DNA of 64,000 nucleotides from Blasia pusilla (GCA_050084515.1 CM114274.1:20398001-20462000); one strand, 5' to 3'. Shown: positions 35,663 to 46,455, numbered from the stretch's first letter. Notes: generated from the letters alone by a model not told the origin. Program-made: numbers and translations.

Positions 35663-36361
35663 CTAGAAGGTGCTATGACCTAGCTTCTCTTCCTCTCGAG
35701 TCGACCTTGGCTTGGAGGGTACTGACTCCTCATCTATTTCATAACATTCTAAATAATATACATTGGACGAGGACTCAGTAGCGGTGGTGTTGTCTTGATC
35801 TGATGTATAGCCGTCGTCAGTCGGTGGCGTCTCTCCTTGGGGTGGTCGAGATTTCAACGACAGCTTGATGAGCCGCTTCGAGTCCTGATTCCGCGCCTGG
35901 AACGTGAACCGACGCCTTTTCCAATCTGTAGTCACTCTCGCGCCATACAGCGAGGGTCTTCCGATGAGCAAAGGATAGCCCGTCGCGGTCAGGGGCTGTA
36001 AGACTAAGTAGTCCAACATAAACAACACTCCCCCGAGCATGGTCGGAATTTGCGTGAGCTGTCTGAGGGGTCTCTTCCGGGATTGATCTGCAAACCGCAA
36101 GTACTTGTCTATGGGCTCGTACACCGTGTACCCTAGGGCCCGAGCTGTTTGCTCCGTCATAATGTTGATTCCGCTTCCGGAATCAATGGAGACCTTCTTA
36201 ATGGTATGGCCCTCAATCTCCACCTCCACTTCGGGGGCTCCCAAGTCCTCGACCCGATCTGAACAGTCCACCATCGGCGCTTGCCGCTGCCTTCCTGGGT
36301 CTTTTGCGGCTGATTTTCCCCGCTGCAGGATTTTTCCGTATACTGGGTTATCCATTAGCAA
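35663..36361 (-). pseudogene. gypsy aspartic protease
   Basis: A retropepsin domain with the active-site motif VSIDSGSGINIM (about 36190-36150, DSG), a flap-like RPLRQLTQIPTMLGG stretch and the closing LIGRPSLYGARV (about 35965-35930). It is preceded by QLLMDNPVYGKI-type sequence with a TAG just upstream (36362-36364; CAG to TAG fits). Followed by an acidic linker toward RT. Processes gag-pol in the virus-like particle. Confidence 0.88.
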
Positions 36362-37199
36362 CTACAGCAGGGTTATGTTGGCCGGGGTTGACGCCAAGTC
36401 CCTCAGTAAATCGTACGCTTCTAGGACCAGTGGTGATGTCGCCATGGCTTGGACTATCGTACTTGGGTTCGCCTTTGCCTTCTCGGGGTCTGTTTCCCCC
36501 TCGGTTCTGGGCCTCCGCACTTGAGCACGGACCTGGTCCTCCACGCCCCTGATGGAAGTATTTCGGATGACTTCGGTCAAAGGCCGGGTCCACATCGCTT
36601 TGAGGATGGCCTTTCCGCACGTAAGGTGTTCACCGCTTTGTTCTTGGGCTCCCGAAGCTTCGGCGAAGACGAAGCACCCTTCTTTACCTTTGGGGTCCTC
36701 GGTCGACTCTTTGATCTCGTGGTGACCGCCAACATCAATTTCTTGAAATTCTTTGGGCGATCGATGATTCTTCGTTGGCCTTGGGTGAGTCTTCCTCGCT
36801 GATCGTGACTTGCTTTGGTCTCGGGGACACTACTTCTTCCACCCGGACCAGTTGTACATTTACATCGTTCTTGGGCTCTGGTTGAGCCGCTGGAGTATTT
36901 ACATACCTGACCAACAAACGTGGGACCTTAGGCTTTGGGCATTCCACGGCAGTGTGCCCGCCCTTCTTGCAGTTCCCGCATAAGGGATTGAGTCCCACTG
37001 GTCGCTTCGGGTTTGGGCAATTATTGGCCCAGTGGTCTGCTGCGCCGCAGTTATAACAAAAATTTCTCTTGGTGGGTGGCATGAAGGCCGCTGGACCCAT
37101 AATCTGTCTCAGGGGTCTTTGTTCCCCGTATTCCGGAGGTACATACCGCGTGATCCAGCTGAGCAGGGCATTCTTGTACAGTATGCCCCTGGGTTCCAC
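36362..37199 (-). pseudogene. gypsy nucleocapsid zinc knuckles and linker
   Basis: After a frame change relative to gag near 37180, this part carries two CCHC knuckles, CYNCGAADHWANNC (about 37055-37015) and CGNCKKGGHTAVEC (about 36990-36945), then a charged linker. A further frame change joins a Glu/Arg-rich segment (36595-36362) that leads to the protease. The knuckles bind genomic RNA during packaging. Confidence 0.85.
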
Positions 37200-38430
37200 A
37201 ACTACTACACCAAACGTTGAGCCTCATCAGCCCGGGTCGTCTTTTGGGGTCCTTCTGGGCCGCCAGGTGTACCTTCAACTCAACCATTTGTTTACTGAGT
37301 TCCTCCATGGCCGATTTGCCGGCCTTCCTTGCCGTCCCTCTTACTGGACTTTCCGACCGCTGAGGACGACGCTTGGTACTTGGTCGGGTTTTGGCTTGGT
37401 GCTTGGGGGAGCGATGACGCCAGCTCTTCCCCTTCCTCTTAGCTTTTACCTCCTGCTCCGAGTCCGAGGACTCAGACGAATCCTCTGTAGAGGATTCCGT
37501 GTCGGTGGAGGACGCTTCGTCTTCGGACGAAGCACTAGTCTGCGACGCCCCTCTTCGTTGGTGACGCCGTCTTCGTGTTCGGCGGGACTTTTCTGAGGCT
37601 TTGTACGCCTCAGCAGAGGCTATGACCGCCTCCAGAGAATCCCGTTGGCCCCGCCGGCAATACCGATCCATTTCTTTGGACAAGCCGGACACGAACCAAT
37701 CTACCAATTGGGAGGTAGTTGTGTGTTCTAGCTTATTCACAAGGCTCCGGAACCGTTGGGTATATTCCCGGAGAGTTTCCTTCTTTCTTCGCTTCAGGTT
37801 GCGAAGCTTTGTAAGAAGCCTGTCCTCGAACTCCAAGTCGCGGAACTCGTGTAGGAAGGATTCCACGACCCTTTTCCAGGTCTCCGTGACTTCTGCTCCG
37901 AGACCTTCATACCATTGGCTTGCTCGCTTCTTGAGCAGGCCCGGGAAGACTCGTAACAAATCCTCCTCTGCCCCTTCCCCGTTGGCTTTTGCAACATGGG
38001 TGAATTCAAGAATAAAGTTATCCACATCGTCTCGTCGGCCTCCAGCAAAGGTGGGGTACCTTAGCAAAGTTTTTCTAGTGTTGGCCATGGGCACTGCTCT
38101 CCTGCGGGCTCCCGGGCTTGATGCTCGAGAAGGAGGAGGTTAAGGTGCCGCCCGAGGTGCTCTGATCGGCTCCTCGCTCCCTGACTCTCCAAAGGGGTCC
38201 CAGGACGACTCTTCGTCCGACTGCGAACTGGCAGGGGACGTTGTGGGAAATTTGTCCCTTTCTTTCTTCTTGGTCTTCGTCTTTGGAAGAGGACGAAGAC
38301 TCGGAGACGAACCAAGGGGTCTCCAAGCCGGTTGCTGTTCCTGCTGCCTACTGCGCCGATCGGCTCGCTGCTCTCGTGAAGAGGGATGAGAGCCTTCCAT
38401 AATTCTCTTGGGGGATTTGGCAACTCGCAA
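37051..38430 (-). pseudogene. gypsy gag (capsid)
   Basis: A leader rich in Arg/Ser/Lys (38430-38140) ends in an in-frame TAA at 38140-38142. The same frame continues with MANTRKTLLRYPTFAGGRR and a retrotransposon gag capsid core (KKRASQWYEGL, WKRVVESFLHEF, ETLREYTQRFRSLV; about 38000-37760). A basic Ser/Glu-rich stretch and a first zinc knuckle CSSCGTQGHTVQEC (about 37195-37155) follow. Forms the virus-like particle core. The true start is either near 38430 with the stop as a mutation or near 38087. Confidence 0.88.
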
Positions 38431-38830
38431 TCACACCCACGGTGGCGATAGGGTAAGAGTCCATGGATGGAGGTTAACTACTGATTCTTTTTACATCTAC
38501 AGGAGGGTGCCTGGTGCTCCTATGCTTCCTGCTAGGTTTTCCTCCCATAGACAGAAGTACCGGGTTTTCACCAAGTACAACTATAGTCCATGGGCGAAGC
38601 ACCGTTCGGCGACCGGTTCTTTGACCATTCTAATTAGTTGGCCTATCTTCTCTAGCACCAATGCAGCAGCTGTATTGTTATCTTCAAGCATACATTGTCT
38701 TACAGGGGTCGCTAGAGCTAGCCGATGGTCTTTAGTAAGAATTAGAATGTGGGTTGTCTAGGAGCGAAGCTTCTTTCTCCGTTCCCTGCTTCCCCATGGG
38801 TCTTTTTCTCCCTTCCTAGCCAAGGATATG

Positions 38831-38849
38831 ATCCCCGGCAGCGGCGCCA
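38831..38849 (-). promoter_or_regulatory. primer-binding site of the gypsy element (tRNA-Asp-like)
   Basis: Minus strand TGGCGCCGCTGCCGGGGAT, 19 nt inside the LTR boundary. It matches, from memory, the complement of the 3' end of plant tRNA-Asp with one difference. This is typical for Athila-type elements. Confidence 0.85.
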
Positions 38850-38868
38850 AAAAAAGTCTTCGACTATA

Positions 38869-40039
38869 TGTAATGTCTAAGGGTTTCTTATTTACAGTCA
38901 ATTGTAGAGTTCGATCCCCAAGAGGATCATTGTTGGATGAAAAGAGAGTATAAAGTGATGATTATGTTGTAAAAGTGTAACTGATTATGTAATTCAAATG
39001 TAATATTCCATTAACATCTTCCGATCCTTTTTAGTACCTTTGTTTTCTTCTTCAATTCTCTCGAGTGGAGTTTAAAGGACGCTCAGGCAATTTGTTCTCT
39101 CAACATTTCGGAACCTCACAGAGACCTCAAGAATAAAGCTGGCTTCTCCTACTTTCGGAACTCAATCCGTCGGGGCAGGTTACTCTCTGTCAAACAGATT
39201 TCATACAACTTTATATTGATTATTCCATTGATGAGAAAGGTTGATTATTCCATTGATTCACTCTTCACTCGGCAGACCCAAAAAGAATATTCAGACATAA
39301 GCATCGCACATCAGAATGAATGAATGAATGAATGCTTTACTACTCCATCAAGAATTGGAAGACTTCAAAGTAGCTACAAGCTCGAGAGGGTACAACTCTC
39401 TTGCTCGGACCATTCCTACAGCATAAGGACTTCATGAGCGAATGATGATAATAGCTTCTGTCCGGTTTCTTAAATATTCTCGAGAGTAAGATCGTTTCTA
39501 TGATCCGAAGCGTTCTTGATGAAGGGTGTGTCTTTTCAATATCTGTAACTACCTAGATCTATGGTTCTCTTAGCTTTTCCTAGGATCCCTATGAATCCGC
39601 GGTACAAAACTGTCCTAACTACCAATTTGATAGAAAGGGTCGCGCCTTTTCCTAGTCTAATTGTTCTAACTATGTGTCGTTTCGAATCTCAATTCTGCTG
39701 AGCTTTGCTGCGCTAAATTTCCGGAGGACGAAGTTCTTCTTTCTTCTTTGTACTTCGTGCTTCGTGCTTTGTACTTCGCTCTTCGTACTTCGTTAGACTT
39801 TGTTAAGCTTTGCTGGGCTTCGTTGAGCTTCGCGTTGAGCCTTTATACTTCTTTACAGCTTTTGACTCTCCTCTAAGGCAACTCCTTGATCTTCATCTCT
39901 CTGCCTTGTCTTGGGAGCTTGGTGATTCACTTATTCTTCTTCATAATAATAGATAATCATAATCAAAATCATAATATACAAGAGTCTTCGTTGAATAAAA
40001 TGATATATTCTTCAAGATTACAAAATTATGGGTATCACA
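38869..40039 (-). repeat. gypsy LTR (5' LTR in element orientation)
   Basis: 1171 bp, nearly identical to 29448-30611. It would contain the element promoter on the minus strand. Confidence 0.95.
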
Positions 40040-40044
40040 CCTTG
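40040..40044. repeat. target-site duplication CCTTG, right
   Basis: Identical to 29443-29447. Confidence 0.9.
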
Positions 40045-40481
40045 CCAACGTGGTAAGGATCCAGACGTAGTACCCTCTGAGACGTTGTAGTGCTCCAACC
40101 TTGTAGCCCTTCAAGTTTTCAAACACGACACAGATAGTAGCCCTTCAGGCTTGGAAACCCCTTAGACTTGGAACCCCTTGAGAAGGTATCACGTCTTCTA
40201 ACGTCATGGCAATTTAGAAGTAGTACCCCTTCAGCGTTGTGCTAAGTTATTTATACTGCGGACAAAGAACCAATCTTGAAGAATTGCTATCGTTCACTAC
40301 TTCATGTTTCAATTGGTAGAGGTTTGGAGGGAGTAATTCTGCAACTGCCCTACAAATGTACTCTATTGTAGCCACGGGAGCCTACATAGTTTTGGCGGGC
40401 GAATGTACGCTAGTACCTAATATGGAAGTTTGATTGAACCACGGGGGTAGATTGGAACGTATGTTAGGGTAAGGAATCTTG
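40045..40481. other. upstream region of the multi-exon gene
   Basis: Contains repeated phrases of the type AGTACCCCTTCA / TAGCCCTTCA (about 40070-40220). No coding block is supported; it may be an intron or 5' region of the following gene. Confidence 0.4.
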
Positions 40482-41416
40482 ATGAGAGGTCCTCTTTCAT
40501 CGGACATTCAGGACGTTGGTACATTTTTGAGAGAGGTGATTCGGGTAGCTACCGGGGTTGCTACCCCCGAGTTTGCGTTACCATTGATGGTACAAGAAAG
40601 AAAAAAGGTATCGCCCATTGGGTTGGGGAAAGAGATGACAAGTGCTTGTCTAGCAAAGGCTAGAGACTCTACCTTAGAGATTGGGTCTATTGTGATAGTC
40701 CAGGAAAACCAAGTTGTCGAGCTTGATGCAAGGGCAACACAGGAACTTGTCGAGTGTGCAAGGCCGGCACAAGAGAGATTGTGGGAGCAATTCAAGGATC
40801 TTTATATTCCGAAACCTACTCTAAAAATACTTCGATTAGATGTCAATGATTTCAAACTTGCCCCTCTTGATATCAAAGCGAGGGAGCTTTATTAGGAGCG
40901 AGTGAATGCCCTAATGCATAGTCTCTCGGGGACTAGAAATGTCATAGTGAAAAATATAAATACATCTATTGTTGTTCCTTGTACATACGATATTGCAAGA
41001 GCATCTGATAAATATCAGGGGGACCATTTACTAGTTGCCCCTCAGAAGAGGAGATAGTCCATGGGTACCTAGGTGATGGTACAAAAATCTACTGGTGAAC
41101 AATTGGTGGTCAGCATACAACAGTTGCCTTCTCTAAACTTCATGAGGCAAATAGGGAATTTTTTTTTCAAAGTCTCCTATGTATAGTAGTTTGGTGAGAA
41201 TATTTTCTGAAAAACCGTCTTTGGTATTGGAGCCTCTCCTCACTTCACAATGAAGTGGACGCATATGCCAGCAAAGTGGAGACTCCAATAAGAATGCAAA
41301 TTGCCACTTTTTGGGCCCACATGAGCAATATCGAGTTGGCAAGGATCAAGAAGACTGGGAAGAGGAAGATTGGAGAAGTGGTGGATTTCCTTGCATTGAG
41401 GATTGCTAATGAAGTA
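40482..41416 (+). pseudogene. first coding block(s) of the multi-exon gene
   Basis: Opens with ATG at 40482 (MRGPLSSDIQDVGTFLREVI) and reads open to TAG at 40893-40895, then with coding texture through TAGs at 41055 and 41070. A second block in another frame (about 41230-41416, YASKVETPIRMQIATFWAHM) ends at a possible donor GTACCA at 41417. An intron between about 41075 and 41230 may explain the frame change. The residues are mixed helical with no known motif. This start is the first good ATG but an upstream exon is possible. Confidence 0.55.
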
Positions 41417-41557
41417 CCATTTGAATCAAAATTTGAATTTTGTATTAGAACTTGAATTCTGATAGAACATTGACTACACATGCCATCTTTGTCTTTAATC
41501 AGTCTGAGATGTTATCATTGGTATTCTAATCGAACTTAACATCCATGGTTTTTGCAG

Positions 41558-42868
41558 ACCATGATGAAGAGATTGAACACCCATTTCGGTTTTAGCCACA
41601 AGGAGATAAACACCTACGTCTATAATTTCTCTCCCGTGACATGGAATATGTGGCATGCTGTCATGGTTCCCTATGAGGAAGGTAAACTCATGGTACGAAA
41701 TGGTCTCACGTACTCCGAGTACTGGCTGAGACATAAAATGAGCATTGAGAAGAAGAAGAGGCTGAAGGAGACCTACTTGAGACCGCTCCAAGGGCTTGAC
41801 GAGGAGAATGTGATTCGAGTCGTAGAAGAACTCTTGCTATTGAGGGTGCAATTGCGGCCAACATCTACTCAAAAAATACGAAATAAAGACTTGATGGACC
41901 TAAAATCCTACTGCGACAAATTGAAATGCAAACAAGTGAATGTAGGCGCCATGTGCAAGTTCTTTTTCTCGGAGAGGGAGATCTCTATTGAGATAAGTTG
42001 TCGAGATTGCTATGAGAAGCTCATTTTGGATAAGGAATTTTGCATCGATGATGCACATATTCTCCTCAACATTCTGCTCGAGGAGAAGATGTATTTGAAG
42101 AAGCATCTCTCCTTTGGCGCACAAGCCAAATTTGGTGTTCATCTTGATGAATTTTGTAGAACGTTGCAAGATTTAATGCGATTGCGGAGGGCCAAACGCC
42201 CAACAACTGACTTTCTTGTATCTATCCACAAGGAAGTCATTAGAAGTTTTGATACAACCTCACCTTGATTTTTCCGGATAGTTGTAAACTGGGCGGGTGA
42301 AGATGATGAGTGGGATGTACTTTTTGACATAGTATTTGTAAATATGGTTAGTGCTTCAAATGATTATGAGCGGCTCAGTGTAAAAGAATTCAGAGAATAT
42401 TTTGACGAGGGGTCTTGTCTGAATGCAAGCAAAAGATTATCGGTGTTCTTCGCTCAGATCAAAATACTTGGGAATCTTGTAGTTGCATGCGAGAGAACCT
42501 CCAATCTCTGGCTTAGAGTAATTCCTTGTACAATGAGATTTCCAATGATAGATCCAAAGAGATAGAGGATTCGGAGTGGAGGATGTCTCATGGTTGTTAT
42601 AGCGATATTTGTCAATGGTTTTGATGAGTCCACTATGGACAAACAACTTGCTATTGTAAACAGACTACTTGGCAGAAAAATTCTTCCCACCTCCCTCAAC
42701 GACACAAGAGATATGATAAACGAGAAGTATAGATTCCTTCCAACCCTCGAAGAGAACGAGTTTCGAATGGGTGACCTCGTGGAGATTTTCTCGGGCTTTT
42801 CAAAGGTTGGAGCGCGGAAGAATGCCATTGTAATAAATCCAAGTTGTCGCGTACTAGCGGCTCTAGTG
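41558..42868 (+). pseudogene. long exon of the multi-exon gene, 437 codons
   Basis: Bounded by TTTTTGCAG at the left (AG 41556-41557) and GTGAGT at the right (GT 42869-42870). The whole exon stays in one frame with only two stops, TGA at 42266-42268 and TAG at 42563-42565. The text on both sides of each is equally protein-like. It encodes a helical region rich in Lys/Leu/Arg (about 41750-41950) and a CRDCYEKLILDKEFCID segment. No family recognised. Confidence 0.7.
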
Positions 42869-42973
42869 GTGAGTTTCTCTTTCGGAACCAAAGTTCCGAT
42901 CATGATTACATGTATTCAGCTTAAGTTCTTATTTGAAGTTATGTACTAACTCCCCGAGCTGGTATCGTTATAG
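42869..42973 (+). other. inferred intron with perfect branch site and palindrome
   Basis: GTGAGT donor, TACTAAC at 42944-42950 and acceptor TATAG ending at 42973. Inside lie CGGAACCAAAGTTCCG (42883-42898) and a weaker CTTAAGTTCTT. Confidence 0.75.
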
Positions 42974-43086
42974 GTTTCGGGCATCAATTTCCAAGCATTC
43001 TGCCTCAAGTGGATGGGGCGACATTGTCGAACTTCTGCCTAAAATTTGATCAATTTTTCAAGATCGATGCTAATCGTTGTCTTCTA

Positions 43087-43150
43087 AGGACTACCCCTAC
43101 ACTCGAGTCTGAACCAGATCTGGTTCAGACTTCAGTGTAGGGGTAGTCCT
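43087..43150. repeat. 64-bp palindrome, 32-bp arms without loop
   Basis: Arms 43087-43118 and 43119-43150 match as reverse complements at 30 of 32 positions, centred on AGATCT. The outer part is AGGACTACCCCTACACT and the inner part AGTCTGAACCAGA. It lies in an inferred intron just upstream of the lysine-rich exon. Confidence 0.95.
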
Positions 43151-43168
43151 ATTTTTTACCTTTCGGAG

Positions 43169-43254
43169 GCAAAAAACAGGCGGATGCCCAAAATCGCAAA
43201 GGAGCAAAGGACAGGGACATGAAATCGGAGTCAAAAGATCATGACAAATCAAAA
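43169..43254 (+). pseudogene. lysine-rich short exon
   Basis: After a pyrimidine-rich stretch and TTTCGGAG, a short open block reads KKQADAQNRKGAKDRDMKSE and ends at the donor GTAAGC (43255). Charged and probably disordered. The preceding block 42974-43086 is likely another exon of uncertain end. Confidence 0.5.
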
Positions 43255-43365
43255 GTAAGCTCCCGGGAATTTGTGCCTTGAATCATGCCAGACGTTTGTT
43301 TCTCTTCGCATTGCTATTCGATTCAAGCAAGCCCGTTCCTGATTTTGGTTGCTTATGGCTTAAGA

Positions 43366-43543
43366 TGATGGAGTCGCAAAGAGGGATGAGGGTGAGGGAT
43401 CGGCTCCCCCAAATTTTGAAAGGGTGACATTGCCTGATGTGTTCAACCCTCAAATTTTGAGAGAGGAGACTAGTGCTCTAGCAACTCCTGGTTCGGCAAG
43501 ATATTATGCCAGAAGTATCCCCACACTGTTGGGAGAAAATATC
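43366..43543 (+). pseudogene. exon of the multi-exon gene
   Basis: Between TTAAG (AG 43364-43365) and the donor GTAAGT (43544) one frame is open and reads PNFERVTLPDVFNPQILREE and SARYYARSIPTLLGENI. Followed by a less certain block (about 43620-43770) ending at a GTAAGA donor near 43771. No domain recognised. Confidence 0.55.
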
Positions 43544-43864
43544 GTAAGTTCAATTTAGGAAGCTCGTTATGAAAAAACTTTATGCTTTTGAGTGGGATGA
43601 TGATTGTTACATTTTTAATTCTAATCTAAGTATCCGTTTGCAAAGTAGTCATTGTCGATTGGTGGGGAATCACTTGGACTATCGCCGCTCATTCCCGAGG
43701 GAGAGAAGGATGACTAAGTGTTGGGAGAGCACATCCAAGCAGACGCCATCGTAAAAAATACCGACTGCGGTAAGAAATTTATATGATCCTCCTAATGCAT
43801 GCAAATCCTTTCCGGTATTAGTTTCAAATTAATAAATTTTTTTCTTATTACGTTGAGTGTGTAG

Positions 43865-43938
43865 AGGGAGAAAATGAAAGGGAGGGACTGCGTGGGACGG
43901 GGAAGCAGATTATGACGTCATCAAGCTTTCCTACTCCG
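43865..43938 (+). pseudogene. repeat exon 1 (of 3)
   Basis: A 74-nt exon bounded by GTGTAG and GTGAGC. It encodes EGLRGTGKQIMTSSSFPTP, a diverged copy of the unit in the next two exons. Confidence 0.65.
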
Positions 43939-44003
43939 GTGAGCAACTCAATTATTTTTTTGTATTATGATTTTAGTTTCCCAGCTTCTTCTTGCATTGA
44001 TGT

Positions 44004-44017
44004 AGAACTTAAGTTCT
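44004..44017. repeat. intronic palindrome AGAACTTAAGTTCT
   Basis: A perfect 14-bp palindrome of the GGAAC-N4-GTTCC family in the intron between repeat exons 1 and 2. The same word is at 44185-44198 in the next intron. Confidence 0.9.
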
Positions 44018-44047
44018 CATTATATGGAGCATTTTGCCACTACATAG

Positions 44048-44119
44048 GGAGAAGAGGAGAGAGAGGGATTGTTTGGGATGGAAAAGCAGACTCCACCATC
44101 ATCAAAATCTCCTTCTGAG
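44048..44119 (+). pseudogene. repeat exon 2 (of 3)
   Basis: A 72-nt exon bounded by ACATAG and GTGTGC. It encodes EGLFGMEKQTPPSSKSPSE. The intron before it (43939-44047) and the one after it (44120-44229) are near-copies of each other, sharing TTGCATTGATGTAGAACTTA at the same place. Confidence 0.7.
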
Positions 44120-44229
44120 GTGTGCAACCCAATTAATATTTCATATTATGTTTTCAGTTTTCCTGCCTCCTCTTGCATTGATGTAGAACTTAAGTTCTCA
44201 TTATGTCGAACATTTTTCCACTATACAAG

Positions 44230-44342
44230 GTGACGAGGAGAGCGAGGGAGTGGAAAAGCAGACTCCACAGGGAGAAAAGGGGATTGAGGGACTCGAGGGT
44301 ATGGAAAAGCTCACTGCAATGTTACCGGCTTCTCCGAATCAG
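44230..44342 (+). pseudogene. repeat exon 3 (of 3), enlarged
   Basis: A 113-nt exon bounded by TACAAG and GTGAGC. It holds one partial and one full repeat (GVEKQTP, then EGLEGMEKLTAMLPASPNQ), so the unit has also duplicated inside the exon. Confidence 0.65.
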
Positions 44343-44415
44343 GTGAGCAACTAAAGTAGTGATTAATTCATCTAAAGTTATCATTGTATTTAGGGTCTCC
44401 ACACTTTGAATTCAG

Positions 44416-45163
44416 AAAAGAAGACCTCATATTGTGGTTTCATGCAAGATTCACACTATGGAATGCTTAGTAGGTCGATGTCTGAGTGCTCAACAGTTGG
44501 TGACTCGCAACTTAGAAAAGTAGTAAACATTGTCGTCGAGAATGACTTAGCCATTACACTCAAAATATCGGATTCTGACGACTCTAGACGCAATTTAACA
44601 ATAAAATGTGTAAATGCACAGAAAAATGATATGTCTCAAGTTCCACCTTGAGTTCCAGTGTCTACAAAGCGTGCGGCTTTGGCAAGAAGTACATTGCTAA
44701 AGAAAGCTGCTAGGCCACAATATGAAGGGAGAACGAACACTGACATATCCAAGACACATAGAGTCATCGCGCCAAAGGCTTCTCTGGGAAATGTGGACCA
44801 AGAAAAACACACAAAACAGATCCCACGTAGAACAGTATCAACGACAGTTGGAGACTCTAGCGGTTCAGACGCTTCTTAAAAAATTATAGCCGTGAAACCT
44901 TCAAAGAAAAATAAGCATAATAACCCATCTCCAAATATTACTGGCCCGAGGACCAACATCGAATCGGGGACCTCGTCCTTGGTAAGACTCAATCGGCATT
45001 TTTACTATCAAGGGTTTCACACAGACTTTGATTATGCCGAAAGAGAGTTGAGATTACCAGCGCGTGGTGGTTCCATAAAATCAAGCATGGAGGATAGAAC
45101 TTCTTTGGAAACCATTAGGGAAATGAGTGCGGAAATTAGATCTTTGGATTTTTGCACCTAAGG
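44416..45163 (+). pseudogene. long exon with two in-frame stops
   Basis: Acceptor ATTCAG at 44415. One frame runs to about 45161 with TGA at 44649-44651 and TAA at 44877-44879 and no frameshift. It encodes a Ser/Lys/Arg-rich, probably disordered region in the middle and YYQGFHTDFDYAERELRLPA near its end. The donor is unclear. The copia element lies about 100 bp further on, in what appears to be the next intron. Confidence 0.65.
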
Positions 45164-45202
45164 GAGCTTGAATTGACAGTCATTTTCATTCATATCTTAA
45201 TC

Positions 45203-45216
45203 GGAACTTCAGTTCC
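45203..45216. repeat. intronic palindrome GGAACTTCAGTTCC
   Basis: An exact GGAAC-N4-GTTCC word in the inferred intron that the copia element invaded. Confidence 0.9.
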
Positions 45217-45261
45217 CATTCATTCCCCTATGATTGCCTTCTTTCAATTATATTATGAAGT

Positions 45262-45266
45262 GTAAG
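45262..45266. repeat. target-site duplication GTAAG, left
   Basis: Identical to 51202-51206. Confidence 0.88.
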
Positions 45267-45450
45267 TGTGAGAAAACGTAAAGTGACGAAATCATTGAAA
45301 TCTTTACGAAACTTAGAGATACAAAGTGGCCTAGTATGTCCGTGCGCTCACAGAAGAGCTTCGATGGAACCTGAACATGGAGACAACTCGACATACGAGA
45401 ATGCGCTACCGCTGCGGCTCCCGACTATTTGTCTACTCGGGAAAACTAGG

Positions 45451-46455
45451 GTGAAAACCCTTTGAAAACACTGATTATAAACTCTACCCATTTTTCTAGT
45501 TAGAAAGATAAACGGAGGAATGGGAGGCAAAGAGCGACAAGTTATCAAACTTGCAACCGGTTAGAATCGGAAAGATTTCAAGGAATGGCTGACAAGGACT
45601 TGAGCAGTTGTTAGAAGAGGACATATAGAAGAGACTAAATTTTTAGCCTTGCTAAAATACTGCAAATAATCTTCAAGTAATAATAATTTTTTATACATGT
45701 GCCCTCCTATTTGTACCCACTGTATGGTTTCGTGTGTTTTTAAACACAAACTCCAAAATATCCAGAAAACCTTTAAACATATGGAAATAAAAACTAATGG
45801 GGGAGATATGAAAATAACTTGTGAGAAAATACGAAATGGTTTGTGATAAATAAAAGCCTCAATAAGTCATTCTTACAACGTGTCAAAATCCAAAAAGTTG
45901 TATACAATACATGACAAGTGCACAAGAGTTGCAACCTCTTGGAAACAAGAGGATCATTCAGCCAGGAAACTTGTTGAAATCCGATAGGTTTATTGGTTTG
46001 AATGCTTCTCTTGCAAGTGTTGTTGCACTTGCAAGAGAAAAATATGACAAGTGCAAAAAGACTTGCAAGACATGACAAAATAGAGGTAAGGAAAAAAAAG
46101 AATGAGAGAAAACGAAAGATTTTGAAGAAAATGGAGTTGTGACCACGAGCTAAGAAATCACACTTACCAATTTCATCTTGAATATAAAAATAAATGCTTT
46201 ATTAGCGAGTAGTATATAAAAAGGAATGCCATAAAAATGACATTCTTACAATAGTCAACACAAAACAAGTTTGCTACAACTATCTACTAATTTGTCTCAC
46301 CAAATATTGTAATTATTCTTCTACTCTATGTCTATGGTTGGGTCCCGTGGATTAAGATGTAAGCGATAATTTGGCGGCTGAATAGTTCGAAGTCGAAAAC
46401 ACCGGATCCCCGTGTCGTCTTGGCATACTAGGAGCTACGCCCCTGGACCCCCGCG
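45451..46455. mobile_element. unidentified ~1-kb insertion/replacement inside the copia LTR
   Basis: Where the intact LTR has about 50 bp, this LTR has about 1 kb. It shows no long open frame. It contains a perfect 12-bp hairpin at 46008-46037, a TATATAAAA box-like sequence near 46211 and a GC-rich end (GGATCCCCGTGTCGTC, ACGCCCCTGGACCCCC). A clean target duplication is not visible because the junctions do not align base for base. It could be a non-autonomous element or a solo LTR. Confidence 0.55.
46008..46037. repeat. 12-bp inverted repeat, 6-nt loop
   Basis: CTCTTGCAAGTG (46008-46019), TTGTTG, then CACTTGCAAGAG (46026-46037), exact. Confidence 0.95.

Larger units (their letters stand above)
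29448..40039 (-). mobile_element. Ty3/gypsy LTR retrotransposon, Athila/Tat-like, TSD CCTTG
   Basis: The 10,592-bp element has LTRs of about 1.17 kb at both ends, each beginning TGTAATGTC and ending GGTATCACA on the plus strand. Perfect 5-bp target duplications CCTTG lie at 29443-29447 and 40040-40044. Coding is on the minus strand, in the order primer-binding site, gag, zinc knuckles, protease, RT, RNase H, integrase, a short repeat cluster, an extra ORF, polypurine tract. The RT motifs (KDHHPLPFTDSIL, FLDGYSGYNQV, PFGLCNAPATFQRMM, FLDDF), the lack of a chromodomain and the extra 3' ORF all place it with Athila/Tat rather than chromoviruses. Internal genes carry several frameshifts and stops, yet the LTRs are nearly identical, so it inserted recently, possibly using proteins supplied by other copies. 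Confidence 0.95.

Noticed and set aside
36105-38143. Long plus-strand open frames over the gypsy gag/protease region
   Set aside because: They are antisense shadows of GC-rich coding sequence that is clearly gag and protease on the minus strand.
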